DNA of 64,000 nucleotides from Callorhinus ursinus (taxonomy: Eukaryota; Chordata; Mammalia; Carnivora; Otariidae): the NCBI RefSeq assembly GCF_003265705.1, contig NW_020312785.1, positions 24,841,102 through 24,905,101 of the forward strand. The letters are read 5' to 3'. The notes beneath the pieces were generated by a model. That model saw only the letters and a list, made by a program, of their open reading frames with translations, had not been told where the DNA came from and did no database searches. The position numbers were made by a program, and so were the translations under genes. Below are positions 46,195-58,229 of this stretch, piece by piece (the stretch's first letter is position 1; every line of letters begins with the position of its first letter).

Positions 46195-46938
46195 GTTAAT
46201 AAGAGAATATGATTGTGAAGAGAGAGGCTGGAAGTTTCTTGGCTTAGAGATATTTGTGGGTCAGAGTCTTTGAAAGGGTGCAAGGACTGAAGGATATGGG
46301 AGAAACAAAATTCATTGGCAAAACCCTCACATACAAATTGCTGCCGGTGGGAGCAATCATCCTCTGATTGAATCTTTGAAGATTGACTGAAAGCAGCCCA
46401 TGATGTTCTATTCTGTTTGCGATGAGGAGAAGCTGGATCTCGACAGTGCAAGAGGCCTCCATTCAAGGATGACTTGAAATAACTGAATGAGTATCACTTA
46501 GAGAGAGTGCATCTCAGAAAACAGCTCATCCAAGCATCTCATTTCATACAAAGACAATGAAGTCCCAGAGAGTTAAAACCATCTTTGCCCATCATTCCAT
46601 ATAGATTCTCCCTAGGAAATCTCATACACTCCCTGTCACCGCACATCACTCGTATCTGAGCCAAGCAGAACTTTTCAGCTTCCTCCAAATGGCACACATG
46701 CTGTCCCATCTGGTCATCATTCCCTTTCCCCATTCTGTTGCCTGGAAAATACCATGTCACTCTTTTGGGCACAGGACCAATGGTACAATGTATTTTCTCA
46801 GTAAAATCAAGGGAAAAGTAGATAAATAAATAAATAATTTGAAAATGAACCATTTCTCCATACCATTGGTAATTCCTAGATGGGAATAGGTGTCCAGAGT
46901 GTGGAAAAATGCCTGGAACCAGGGAATGTGATTCAAGG
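46195..46938. other. Unassigned
   Basis: Nothing recognised. A 164-codon minus frame (46539-47033) runs into the SINE and its GT tail and is not a gene. Confidence 0.4.
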
Positions 46939-46941
46939 GTA

Positions 46942-46990
<49 letters not shown>

Positions 46991-47167
46991 TAGACAGTTG
47001 TGCATGAGCTGGGCAGGGGCAGAGGGAGAGCAAATGAGAGAGAATCTTAAGCAGGCTCCATGCTCAGCACAGAGCCTGATGCGGGGCTTGATTTCATGAC
47101 CCTGAGATTATGACGTGAGCGGAAATCAAGAGTCAGACGCTTAACTGACTGAGCAACCCAGGTGTCC
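46939..47167 (-). mobile_element. Can-SINE with (TG)n tail
   Basis: Antisense copy ending 'GAGCAACCCAGGTGTCC'. Perfect 10-bp duplication TGATTCAAGG (46929-46938 and 47168-47177). The tail is now about 22 TG units (46946-46990). Confidence 0.92.
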
Positions 47168-47177
47168 TGATTCAAGG

Positions 47178-47884
47178 ATACTTTGAAGAAGAATCCTTGA
47201 GCATTCAGTGCACCCCTTGCCCAAAGCTTTCTAGCAAAGCTTTTCAGAGGCAACTCAAGAATAGATCACTATGTGTTGTACACAACGTCCTCACCAAGTT
47301 GTTCACAGTGAAAGGAAGCAGGTATCAGGGTCTAGGCACTAGATGTGAAGCAGTTTTCAAGAACAGGACTGGTTAACAGGGAAGGTGATTTGCTGACTCA
47401 CTTTGCTGCCTCCTGTGGGAGTTTGAACATGAGATATGAGGGGAATGGGAGCCATATTTAAGTGGTGCTGTGAATCTGTTGTGCAACTAAAAAAAAGCAG
47501 TAGGTGCTGTTACTTAGAGGAATGGCAGAGAACGGCGGAAGGACAAAGACTCTTGGTTGTGGAATTAAGAAAAGGAAGATAAGAAATGGCCAGAGGGGTC
47601 TGTCTTTGGTATTCCTAGCTGCATAGGCAAGACAGTTTTCTCCTTCTTCTTAATTCCCATATATCCATAGTTAAATCTTACATTACATGAGGTAATCTGG
47701 TCATTTCTCTGCCTCTTGCATGTGGACAGCTGTATATGTTTTGTGGGAAAATGAAGTCAGTCCACATAGTGTTCCTTGAGGGAAACAGCAAAGCAGTAAC
47801 TTCTAGAAAATACCAATACTTACTATTATTATTTTTATTATATTTTTATTTTTCATGGCTAAACTAAAAAATTTCATTAGAAAA
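47178..47884. other. Unassigned
   Basis: No family or gene recognised. Confidence 0.4.
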
Positions 47885-47899
47885 AAAAATCAAGTCGTG

Positions 47900-48103
47900 G
47901 GGCTCCTGGGTGGCTCAGTCGGTTAAGCATCCGACTTTTGGCTTCTGCTCAAGTCGTGATCTCATGGGTGGTGAGATTGAGCCCTGTGTCAGTCTCTGTG
48001 CTCAGTGGGGGGTCTGCTTGAAGATTCTCTACCTCTGTCCCTCCCTGACTCATGTGCCCACTTTCTCTCTGTCTCTCTCTAAATAAATAAATCTTTTAAA
48101 AAA
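47900..48103 (+). mobile_element. Can-SINE, older subfamily
   Basis: Sense copy with head 'GGGCTCCTGGGTGGCTCAG' and the variant core 'AGCATCCGACTTTTGGCTTC', unlike the 'GACTGCCTTCGGCTCAGG' core of most copies here. Imperfect flanking AAATCAAGTC / AAATTGAGTC. Confidence 0.92.
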
Positions 48104-48469
48104 TAGAAAAAATTGAGTCAAATTTAAAAACACATTCAAGCCAACAGTAGAGTTAAAATGTGTTTATCATTTTTCTTTGAAAATTAGAAATGAAATATGA
48201 TTGTATTTATAATTTGTAAACATATTTAGCACCTGAGGAAAAAAACAGGGTTTTCTAACATAGGACTATAAAATTAACAAAAAACACTAAAGTGTCAAAA
48301 ACTGTCACTAATACCAATGACTTCCATGTTCCCATTTCCAATGGATGGTTTTCATCCTCATTTGATCCACATGTGATCACATCCACATGTGATCAGCATG
48401 TGTTGTCATCCTTTTGTCCAAAAAATAGAAAACCAACATAACCTAATTAAAAAAAAAAAGAAAGAAAGA
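48104..48469. other. Unassigned
   Basis: Nothing recognised apart from a local repeat of 'CCACATGTGATCA' near 48367-48395. Confidence 0.4.
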
Positions 48470-48550
48470 AATCCAGAACTTCTACTTCTCTATGCTATTT
48501 TGGGAATTAGATGAGGTAACACTTAATAAGTGATACACAGAACTTGATAA
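48470..48550 (+). mobile_element. MIR fragment
   Basis: 'TTAGATGAGGTAACACTTAA' with a following 'GATACACAGAACTTGATAA' fits the MIR 3' part. Confidence 0.45.
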
Positions 48551-49479
48551 TATTTTTTCGCTTGCCCCATGCTAATGGAGCAAAAAATTGCAATTGAAGA
48601 AGGTAAAATATATTGTTTACATTAATTTTTTTAAAGTAAGAATCTATTGTCTCAAAATTATATAAGAAAAAGTTCATATGGCTATAAATGAAATTTATCT
48701 TGTATAGTAAGAAATAAAGATGCTCTAATTTTCTATTGATAACTTAGTGAGGCTTATAATAAATAGTAAATTTGATTGAAAATAAAAATTTGTTTCATTT
48801 CAACGAGTCATACAAAAATTCAGTGTACTTTATACAATAGGATGTGATTTATAAAGTCATATATGTATATTACTTAATACTGTAATAAATTAGTAAAGCA
48901 ATAACACAATTTATTTCCCAACAAATTATAATTAGAAATGTAAATATCCCAATTAATAATAGAAGGCACAGGTATTTTGTTACTTCATAAATAGGAACTA
49001 ATTTAAATATATTCATGCACTGTAAACTGTTGCTTGGTTTCTGCTCAGAGTAATTAGGCAACCATGAAATTAAGGGGAATAATCTGATTACATTTCCCAT
49101 CACATTATAATTTTTTTAGGGTTGGAAGAGGAGTAACAGATAATAGAGTCTTATATTTTTCTCTTTCCACTGATTTAGTATACTTTTTCAAAGTGCATTT
49201 TATTTTTATAGCTAAACATACATGTCTAACTCCATATACCTGTTACAATTTTATTTTAAATGCAACTTATAAACAGATCTTCTGTTAACTCTAGATTTCT
49301 GCTAATTTTGTTTAAAGTATAATTTTTAAAGGATGAAAAAAAGAGTTTGGCTAACTCCTTCATCTCCTTTGGGCATAATTCTTACATTTCCAATGATGCC
49401 TACCAAGGCCAACATTGTGAATACTGCAAACCAGCAACCCCCCCCCCCCTAACAACATTCCAATCCCCTGCCCCTAACT
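48551..49479. other. Unassigned, AT-rich
   Basis: No family recognised. A run of about 13 C residues lies at 49438-49450. Confidence 0.4.
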
Positions 49480-49655
49480 TGGTTTTCTTTCTGTAGTGTT
49501 TGTCAACTTAAAACATACCACATTACTTACCTGGTGGTTATTATCAGCTCTTCTCATGTTAAGCTCCTGGACAGCAAGGATCTTTGTGTTTTTATGAATG
49601 TATCCCAGCCTTGTTTAACAGTGCTTATTTAATGAACAAATATATTTGATAACAA
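49480..49655 (+). mobile_element. L2 LINE 3' end
   Basis: 'GTTAAGCTCCTGGACAGCAAGG', 'TTTGTGTTTTTATGAATG', 'ATCCCAGCCTTGTTTAACAG' followed by 'AATGAACAAATA' is the L2 terminus. Confidence 0.65.
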
Positions 49656-52600
49656 TGTTTCACTGGATAGTATTTTTGTTCATTTACTATGTGAGGGCAA
49701 TCAAATATAGCACATTCAAAACACTATTTTGAACATAGTATGCATTTTAAGCATGGTGAGAAAAATGGCTGTTTAGTAATCTCACAATCTGTCAGTCAAT
49801 CCTGCCCAAACTGAGTGGGAAAAGTAATCATAAAGGTTAATTTAGAAGCTGCACGTAAAGAGCTTATAACCTGCCTGTGACTCAATTTGAATGCTTTCAG
49901 GTAAAAATCACCAGTGTTAGGGAAAATCTCTGCCCCTTTCATCCTGTCTGAACTACAAGCATAGCCTTGGGATGAAAAGGGATGGGTGAAAAGGGGGCTA
50001 CAAACTTATATACTCAGGTGTAGTATCTGCAATGAGGTCCATCTGCCAAATGATAAGAAATTCAGAAAGTGCCAAACAACACCCCTGACTCCAAGTATTT
50101 GTAATTGTGTGGCTTCTTTGTTTCTGTAATTTCTTTTTTAATATCCTATCATGTTTCCCCTAATTATGGGCATCTGCTGCCTTAAATTGAAATGCCCTGC
50201 GTGTTAGTCTTTGTTAGTTCTAAAAATGAAATACATTATAGAATAATCTTTCCACTTTCTAGCCAGATTTGGAAGGAATAAAGCTTTCCCAATGGTCAAT
50301 TTCATGGGGGCAACTGCCAAAAGGGGAGAAAATTGGGAGTAGTCCCTATGGCCAATAGTAGTAATGGAAAAACTGAACTGAGCTTAAGGACCCTGCACTT
50401 AAATATTTTAAACATCTTTTTGTTTCCCACATCTCTATCACTCCATATTACTGAAAACAGTCCAAGCATACATTTATCTTATTTGCCTGGGATTTGCCTT
50501 TATGGACCTGATTTTAGACAGTATCAACTGTTATGGGACATACAAGAGAAAATTTTAAGTAGGCAAAAAAACCAAGGCTCAGGTAAGATTTCAGGCCTAG
50601 AAAGGAATAAATGATTGCCTTGTACTTCTCCAGAATTGTTACCAATCATCTGTTACCAGACCTTCATTAACTGTATTGGCACCATACGTTTTAGAGGAGA
50701 AAAATAAAACTGACTTGCCCAGAAAGCCATACAGGGAGTTTTAAATTCTTCAAAGAAATGCAAATTCTCTTATCTGATAAAGTGTGGATATTTAGCAAAT
50801 TCTGAACCGCTTTCATCTCAGTATAGTTAGCCTTCCGCCAGTGCACAGCAGAGTGCTAAAACAAACATGAGAAACAGTCCCACTGGTAAGGAAATAAGCT
50901 TTGGCCTTGACCCTTATTGAGAGTCAACTGACATTCAAGCCCCATAACCACCCGCCATTTTCCTGGGAACATTGTGGACAGCAGGCCTATTTTCCTTGAG
51001 AGCCGTTTAGAATTTTCTGTTGTGACCTTCTGGGATTGCTCTTCATTCCCCCACCTGGAACTTTTTATTACAACTGCCTTTCCCCCTCTGACCCCAAGTT
51101 GCCTCTGACGTTTCACCTTTTGGTCTCTACCAATCTGGATCTCATTTTCTTCCTGCAGCCGGTGGCTTGTGCTGAGACGAGAAGAGATGTTCCCTTTGTC
51201 ACAGCTCCTTAATTAACCAGATTGGAGAATCTGCCCTCTTAGTTCCTCTCTCAGAAATCATAAAACAAATCACAACAGGTTTGGGTCAGCCCAGTGTGAT
51301 ACCCAAAGCTCCCACAACTCACAACTGCCCAGCAGTCCGGAAGCTTGCAGCGTCAGATGCAGGTGCTCAGCAAAGTCTCGTCTGATGGAAATTAATTTTT
51401 CTGCATAGCACAGGATGTGATCCAAGAGGTTAAAAAGTAATATTATAAGAGCAGAATATTATGTACAAATAATGGTTTTATCCTAAAAGCAATCATGTAT
51501 TTGTTATAATTTGTATTTAAAATGACTTCAATTAACAAGATGTTTTTAGAGGCTTACAAAGGAAAGGATTTAAAAAAAAAAAAAAGCTTCAGGATTGGCT
51601 TTAGGGTCAAACTGGCTTTTATAACCTGCTTCCAGTGCTTTCTAGGTAAACATAATTAGTATCACACAAGGACAATGCATCAGAACCCTGAGTTCTGTAA
51701 TGTTCACGATGCAATTTCAAGATTTCCTTGAAGACAAGCTTAAGAGACTGTTGCCTTGAGAAGCTGATTGCTGTGTTCACCTCTGCCCCGGATGAGTCAG
51801 AGCTGCCAGTTTGTGCCCATGTGGTGGAGCAGACTCATGTTTTTCCATCTGTTCTACTTGTTGTGATACAGGTTCAATAGCATCGACCTACTATGATTTT
51901 GTCTGTATTCTTGGCTTTTCTCTTCTCCTGGGATATGAAATTTTAATCTTTCTACAGAAGACTTTCAGCTTGACTAATTATCTAATACAGGTAAATAGAT
52001 ATGGTAAAGCCTGTGCTCTAAAAGATATTCACATACTTATCTATCTATGGCAGGAACTGTAGATGACATTGTTTTACGTTTGAGAGAGTTACTACAGATG
52101 TAGATAGGGAGAAAACTTCTTAAATTCAATTGACTGTTCCATGTCACAAGTTTATAGGGCAAGGAGAAATTATGGACTATACTTTAATTGCTAATTGTGT
52201 GATTGATGCATTTCAATTTTCATTTCTATGGCTTGATAAGTATTTTGATAACATGAAGGCTACATCTTAAAGGATGCTAAAAGTTCTTGGAATGCTTTTC
52301 CTCAATTTCATTTATCCTCTCTAATATTTCTGCATTTGGCCATTTAGAAAATAAAACATGTATTTATATTAATGCCAGCAATTTTGACCAGCTTATTACC
52401 TGTCACCTTACATTTTTATTTCTGTATTTATCTCTATCTTTCAACTCCATTCTCTTTAAAGATTGTCTCCCTTCAGTGTTCATAACTCTCCATTTTATTA
52501 GGTGGTGCAGTATTGGCTATAGCTTCTAATTCTAAAGTTGGTGTCTAATGTTTTTTTTTTCTCCATGAGAAAATAAATAAGTAAATCTTCTTTAATTTAT

Positions 52601-52683
52601 TTTTTTTCTCTTTTGAATTAAAACTACTAGTTGAGGTTTAATGACTTAAGCATATTGCATTGATCATGAACTGTCTTGCTCAG
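49656..52683. other. Unassigned, includes a higher-GC stretch
   Basis: 3 kb with no recognised element. The part at about 50850-51380 is less AT-rich than its surroundings. Frames of 93 (+, 50333), 86 (-, 50856) and 83 (+, 51811) codons show no known domain. Confidence 0.35.
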
Positions 52684-52738
52684 GTATGAGCAATATGTGC
52701 AAAGGGACTTGCGTTCTGAACTCACCCAGCAAGGAAAG
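52684..52738 (+). other. Exon-like segment (unproven)
   Basis: A 55-base stretch sits between an acceptor-like 'TGTCTTGCTCAG' and a donor-like 'AAG/GTTAGT'. After one leading base it reads eighteen codons without a stop: YEQYVQRDLRSELTQQGK. The composition is polar and helix-like, and the local GC content is higher than the flanks. No gene could be named and no companion exon was found in the window, so this may be chance. Confidence 0.25.
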
Positions 52739-52794
52739 GTTAGTTTCTTTAATTTTCTAAATTATTACTAATGCTCTTCTTCACCTTCGTTCAT

Positions 52795-53507
52795 AAAATA
52801 AAAATGCAAATGACAACTGCACTGAACTATTATGTTCTACCTATCATTTAGAAAAAAACCCAAATTTGATAATACATTCTGTTGGCAAGACTGGGGAGAA
52901 ATTCATTTATCTCTGGTGGCACTGTAAGTTGGCTCATTCCCTAAAGAGAAATATTTGGCAATATCTATCCATATAACAAATTCATATACTCTATGACCAG
53001 CAATTTCACTTCTGGGAATTTACCCTTCAGATACTCTTGGCACACATGCAAAAGACAAATGCTTTCAAAGTCACTCATTGGAGCATTGTTTGTAATAGCA
53101 AAGAATTGGAAACAACCCAAATGTCTATCAGCAGAAGATTGCTTAAATATATTATAGCACATCACTATGAAATAATATTGGGCAGCCCTAAAGAAGAAAG
53201 AGAAAAGATTCTATTCACATAAAGGGAAAAGAAATATACAATTTACATTGAGGAATAAAAAACAAGGCATAGGAAAGCATATGCAATATGTTAATCTTAT
53301 ATAAAAAAGAAAAAATAAGGATATATATTTACATTTGCTTGTATTTGCATAAAGATAACCATAAAAACATACATCACACACAAAAGCTGTTATCTAGCAA
53401 GAGTTGAATGGAATCCAGAAAAATGAAGGACAAAATGAGTAGTGAAATTTCCACTCTCTTCCATTTTGTTCTAACATATAAAATATATTATTTCACACAC
53501 ACACATA

Positions 53508-53546
<39 letters not shown>

Positions 53547-53780
53547 CAGGACAGGTCAGAATGGAGAAGAAAATTTATCAGAAAACTCATGGTCACTCCT
53601 GTTATTAAAATTGAGCAAAGAACTTGGTTCCAAGAAAATTTCTGCCCTGAGGGAAATATCTGTATCTTGATCCTGGTGGTGGTTTCACAGGTTTGTATAT
53701 CTATCAAAGTTCATTGATTGGTATGCTTTAAATTGATGCAGGCTATTAATGGCAAATTATATCTTAATAAAGTTGGCTAA
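52795..53780 (+). mobile_element. Old L1 (L1M/L1ME-type), 3' end, sense
   Basis: 'AGCAATTTCACTTCTGGGAA' (complete ORF2 landmark 'C-A-N-F-T-S-G'), 'GTAATAGCAAAGAATTGGAAAC', 'AACCCAAATGTCTATCAGCAG' and a 3' end with 'GATCCTGGTGGTGGTTTCAC' and 'TATATCTTAATAAAGTTG'. A CA microsatellite has grown inside it. Confidence 0.8.
53494..53545. repeat. (CA)n microsatellite in L1
   Basis: Two CA runs separated by 'TACT'; about 24 units in all. Confidence 0.96.
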
Positions 53781-54047
53781 AATAGCTCCATTCTGGACCT
53801 CCAAAACTAAATAATAATAATTATGATTATTAATAATTATTACATAGAGATGACTCTATCATATAGACACTGCCTTTCATAGTTATTTTATATAAAATGG
53901 AAGGTATTTTTCCACTTGTGCAATGTTAAATCACATATCATTTCTAAAGAACGCTCAAGCATGATTTGATCTATGCTTTATCAGCTCTTAGAAAAAGTGT
54001 CCACAAGATTCATTTTCTTCAAGAAATGTGTTGCCACATATATTAAT
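53781..54047. other. Unassigned
   Basis: Nothing recognised. Confidence 0.4.
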
Positions 54048-54175
54048 GTCTGTACTCTCCCTTTTAGAATGTAAGCTCCCTGAGGACAGGGACTTTGTTT
54101 AATTCATTGTTCTAACCTTGGCATCCTATGTTCCCAGTAAGTGGCAGGTATTCTATAAGTACTTGTTTAATTACT
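54048..54175 (+). mobile_element. L2 LINE 3' end
   Basis: 'TAGAATGTAAGCTCCCTGAG', 'GACAGGGACTTTGTTTAATTC' and 'CAGGTATTCTATAAGTAC' are the L2 3' terminus with little divergence. Confidence 0.85.
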
Positions 54176-54689
54176 TAATAAGTGGATTAAAATATGTTTT
54201 AAACAAAACTCTTAAATTTGCCATGTTGGAGAGTAAAATATTCTCTCTCATTAGCTCTCAACAACCAACATTTCTTCCAGCACTGGAATTAATCATCTTA
54301 TCTTTAATTGAGTTCCAAAGGAAGTGGTTGGCTAGTTTTTACCAGGGAAAAAAGTGCAAAAAAATTCATTGAAATTATAGCTTTAGCAAAATGAGACGCC
54401 TCCCTTATGATACATGAAAGCCAAAGTTGGCAGTGATAGAAACAGATTAACTTCTTCCTTTTCAGCTCACTTTCGGCATAAACTTATTAAACACCAAATT
54501 TGCTGGAAACCATCAACTATTTAACTTGCTCTCTTGTGTACTCTATTTTTATTTGTTTTTTGCTTGTATTATTTTGCTGTGTGTGTATATGTTTGTTTAT
54601 TCCCATCTCAAAAGTTGAATTTCTGTATGTTAAATATGTATTATAAATGATTCTAACTACTAAAGGTTTCATGATCACTGTGTACTTTG
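54176..54689. other. Unassigned
   Basis: Nothing recognised. Confidence 0.4.
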
Positions 54690-55423
54690 ATTCATTCATT
54701 CAATTAAGTATTTAATATATTTTTTTAATCAAGACCTACTGGGAGCCAGGAGCTGTTATAGGCTCTGACTAATCAATAGGGGATTAGACAAGCAAGGTCC
54801 TGTCATCCAGAGTTCACATACTTATGAGAAAGACAGAAAACATGCTTATAAATACATAAAACTGAAAACACTAAGTATGTTAAAAAATTGAAATTTTGCT
54901 TAGCGCTCTGGCAAAATCAGCACTTTAAGTGAACAATGTTGAGATGATGTTATTTTCAGTAGTATGGACATAAGAAAGCTTTCTGTGGAGGATGCCCTTT
55001 GATGGATACATGAGAAATGAAGGAGTGATCATTGTGAAGTGCTCCTCACTGTGGCGTTCTTTTGGGAATAGTTTACAGTAATGAAAAATTAAAGCATAAT
55101 ATCCCTTATGCTAAAAAGATGTTTGTGGTTTTCAGAAGGACAATGTGGCTTTGGAATGAAGAGAAAAAGAGCAAGGTCAAGTTTTAGAGGTAGGCAGGGT
55201 CACTTGGGTCTAGATTTACCATGGTAAAGAGTTTCATTTTATTCTAAATATAGTGGGAAGCTATTTCAAGCGAGAAGCGGAGGGATGTAATCTATTTGTA
55301 TTTATAAAACAGCACTCTAGTTATTATGGTCAAAATAGACTTTAAAAGGAAAGATTGAAATCTACAGATCCCTGTTAGATTCCTGGAGTACTCAGGAGAG
55401 TACTCAGAAGTGACTTGGTCTGA

Positions 55424-55619
55424 GGGCGCCTGGGTGGCTCAGTTGGTTAAGCGACTGCCTTCGGCTCAGGTCATGATCCTGGAGTCCCATGATCGAGTCC
55501 CGCGTCGGGCTCCCTTCTCAGCAGGGAGTCTGCTTCTCCCTCTGTCCCTCCTCCCTCTCATGCTTTCTCTCTATCATTCCCTCTCTCTCTTGATAAATAA
55601 ATAAAAATCTTAAAAAAAA
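55424..55619 (+). mobile_element. Can-SINE inside L2
   Basis: Complete sense copy. Imperfect duplication beginning AGAAGTGACTT (55406) / AGAAGTGGCTT (55620). The open frame 55410-55604 is the usual SINE shadow. Confidence 0.95.
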
Positions 55620-56165
55620 AGAAGTGGCTTTTCTGTATGAGTTTAGGATGTTAGAAATGGTGAGAAGTAGTTGAACTCAGTGTGTATCTTGAAGCTTATA
55701 TTCTAATGGATTGGATATGGGATGTGGGATGCAATGAGATGATGAGAATCATGAATGCCTCTTTTTATTTTGCCCAAAGAAAATGGCTTAAAGATGGGAA
55801 AATAGCTTCTGAGTCTGTTCTGGCTTTGTTTGATATGCCTATTGGGCACTAAAATAGAGTGTTCAATAGAAAATTGGAAAAAATAAAGCTGGATTCCAGG
55901 AGAAAGTCAGTGCTGGAGATATTAATGTGGAATTCATTTATTAATTAGTATTAATAATCTTATTAATGTAGGATTTATAGACAGCACTGTAAAGCCGTAA
56001 GAGTCATCTAGGAAAGAAGAGAAGGAAGAAGAGAAGGTGGCAAGAGTAAGTGCTGAGCTTGAACCCTTGGTATTCTGTTATTTAGAGATTTGGGGAGAGA
56101 AAGAAGAGCCAGCAAAGGACTCTGAGAAAAAGTAGCATTAAGACAGGCAGTGGGTATTGAAATAC

Positions 56166-57005
56166 CCTAGATATCATCATGTTTTTGGCAGCATTATTCA
56201 AATAGCCAAAACACTGAAACAGTTCAAGCGTCCATCGACAGATGAATGGAAAAAAGAAAATGTAGTATATATACAGAATGGAATATTCCTCAGCCATAAA
56301 AAGAAGGAATTCCTGTCGTTTGTAACAGCATAGATGAAACTTGAGGGTGCAATGCTAAGTGAAATAAGTTAGACAGAGACAGACAAATACTCTATAAATC
56401 TCACTTATATGCAGAATCCCAAAAAGCTGAACTCATATGGATGGAGAGTAGATTGGTGGTTGGCAGGGGCTGGGAGATGGGAGAAATGGGTAGATATTGG
56501 TCAAAAGGTATGAACTTCCAGTTACAGGATGAATAAGGAGCATGTGATGAATGTACAGCATGGTGATTAGTTAACAATACTGAAGGGCGCCTGGGTGGCT
56601 CAGTTGGTTAAGCGACTGCCTTCGGCTCAGGTCATGATCCTGAAGTCCCGGGATCGAGTCCCACATTGGGCTCCCTGCTCAGCAGGGAGTCTGCTTCTCC
56701 CTCTGACCCTCCCCCCTCTCATGCTCTCTATCTCTCATTCTCTCTCTCTCAAATAAATAAATAAAATCTTTAAAACAAAAAAACAATATTGAATTATATA
56801 CATGAAAGTTGCTAAGAAAGTCAGCCTTAAATGCTCTTACCACAAAAGAAAAAAAAAGGTAATTATGTGAGATGATGAATACATTAACTAACTTTATTGC
56901 AATGATCGTTCCATAATATATTTGTGTGCCAAATCATCACAGTAAACACCATAAAACTTAAACAACATCATATGTCAATAATATTTCAATAAAGCTGGAA
57001 AAACA
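56166..57005 (+). mobile_element. L1 3' end inside L2, itself split by a SINE
   Basis: 'GGCAGCATTATTCAAATAGCC', 'GTCCATCGACAGATGAATGG', 'GAATATTCCTCAGCCATAAA', then 3' UTR 'GATTGGTGGTTGGCAGGGGC'; after the SINE it ends 'ATATTTCAATAAAGCTGG'. Confidence 0.82.
56585..56781 (+). mobile_element. Can-SINE inside L1
   Basis: Sense copy of the common subfamily. Duplication AACAATACTGAA (56573-56584) / AACAATATTGAA (56782-56793), one mismatch. Confidence 0.96.
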
Positions 57006-57089
57006 ACAAGCTGGAAATAACAAAACAAAATGAAAAGACTCTAGTGAGTATATTGTTCTAGAAACAAAATGAAGAAAAAACTTTTAAAA

Positions 57090-57315
57090 AGAACTGAGGG
57101 GTGCCTGGGTGGCTCAGTCATTGGGTGCCTGCCTTTGGCTCAGGTCATGATCCCAGCGTCCTGGGAAGGAGCCTCGCATCAGGCTCCCTGCTCCGCGGGT
57201 AGCCTGCTTCTCCCTCCCCCACTCCCCCTGCTTGTGTTCCTGCTCTCACTCCTGTCTCTGTCAAATAAATAAATTAAAAAAAACAATAAATTAAAAAAAT
57301 CTTAAAAAAAATAAA
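57090..57315 (+). mobile_element. Can-SINE
   Basis: Sense copy with head 'GGGGTGCCTGGGTGGCTCAG' and a long complex A-rich tail. Imperfect flanks AAAAAGAACTGAG / AAAAAGGACAGAG. Confidence 0.93.
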
Positions 57316-57554
57316 AAGGACAGAGTAAGCAACTGTATTAAATCCTGCAGAAATTTGAATAAGCTGAGATTGAGAAAGGACCATTGAATTAAACCAGATA
57401 TTGGTGTCTATCAATCTTGATAAGAGGACTGTCTGTGGACTGCTAAGGATTTATGCCTAAATAGACTGTATTGATAAAAGAAAAAAAAGAGGGAGAACTG
57501 GAGACAGAGATTTTAGATAATTACTATCATTTTGCCTTAAAAGGGATATGGTGA

Positions 57555-58025
57555 TGTCTGTATTCCAATTATCTATTGCCGTGTAAACAACACTTAAAAA
57601 TTCAGTGACTTAAATCAAACAACCATTATATTCTATCTCCAGGTTCACAGCTGGAAGGTGGGCATTCCAGTTGGTTCAATATAGCTTCACTTACATCCGT
57701 GGCAATTTAGTGAGGACTTTGGGAAGGATGAGCTCAGCTGGGTCGCTCTTTCTCTCCACGTAGTCTCAGGACCTGTCCTCACAATCTCTTCAGCAGGATG
57801 ATGATGGCTCAGAGCCCCAGGAGAGTGTATTTCAAGAGACAAGAGGAACCTGCTGGTCTCTTAAGGTCTGAGCCTTGAAACTTGTGCAGTGTCACTTCTA
57901 TGAAATTTGATTGGTCAAAGCAGGACAAAGACTGTCTGGATTAAAAAGGAAGGACCATAACCCTCAAGTTTCCATAGGAGAGTAGGTGGTATTTGGAGGT
58001 AGTAAGGGAGGTTTTTCCATGATGA
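57555..58025 (-). mobile_element. MLT1-like (MaLR) LTR
   Basis: Antisense landmarks: 'ATTATCTATTGCCGTGTAA', 'GAGCTCAGCTGGGTCGCTC', 'GGCTCAGAGCCCCAGGAGAG', 'GTCACTTCTATGAAATTTG', 'ATTGGTCAAAGCAGGACAA'. Same group as the copy at 38862. Confidence 0.6.
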
Positions 58026-58229
58026 GAAATATATGTGAACATCAATTGTTTCAGCTTAATTTACAATTAGTCTTCTTATTTAAAGCTTATTTTTAAAGTA
58101 ATGCCAATGCTGTCTTCTAGCATGGCTTTGTCTACATCTCCAGCCTTAAGTGTTGCAGTTCTAAATCCTGCTCTTTATATGCCAACACTACTGAACTATG
58201 TTTAGTCTACTAGTCTTTTTCTGGACACC

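Larger units (their letters stand above)
54690..57545 (-). mobile_element. Long antisense L2 LINE, broken by three insertions
   Basis: Antisense L2 landmarks run in order from the 3' end inward: 'ATTCATTCATTCAATTAAG', 'GAGCCAGGAGCTGTTATAGG', 'GGAAGCTATTTCAAGCGAG', 'GGATTGGATATGGGATGTGGG', 'GATATGCCTATTGGGCACT', 'AAAGAAGAGCCAGCAAAGGA' and, beyond the insertions, 'AACTGTATTAAATCCTGCAG' at about 57333. A SINE (55424-55619), an L1 that itself carries a SINE (56166-57005) and another SINE (57090-57315) interrupt it. Net L2 length is roughly 1.6 kb, long for this old family. Confidence 0.75.

Noticed and set aside
46539..47033. 164-codon minus-strand frame
   Set aside because: It runs through a SINE and its TG microsatellite (giving a His-Thr run) and has no domain.
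55410..55604. Recurrent frames of the type 'AWVAQLVKRLPSAQVMI' in several places
   Set aside because: These are translations of Can-SINE bodies and recur with each copy; they are not a protein family.
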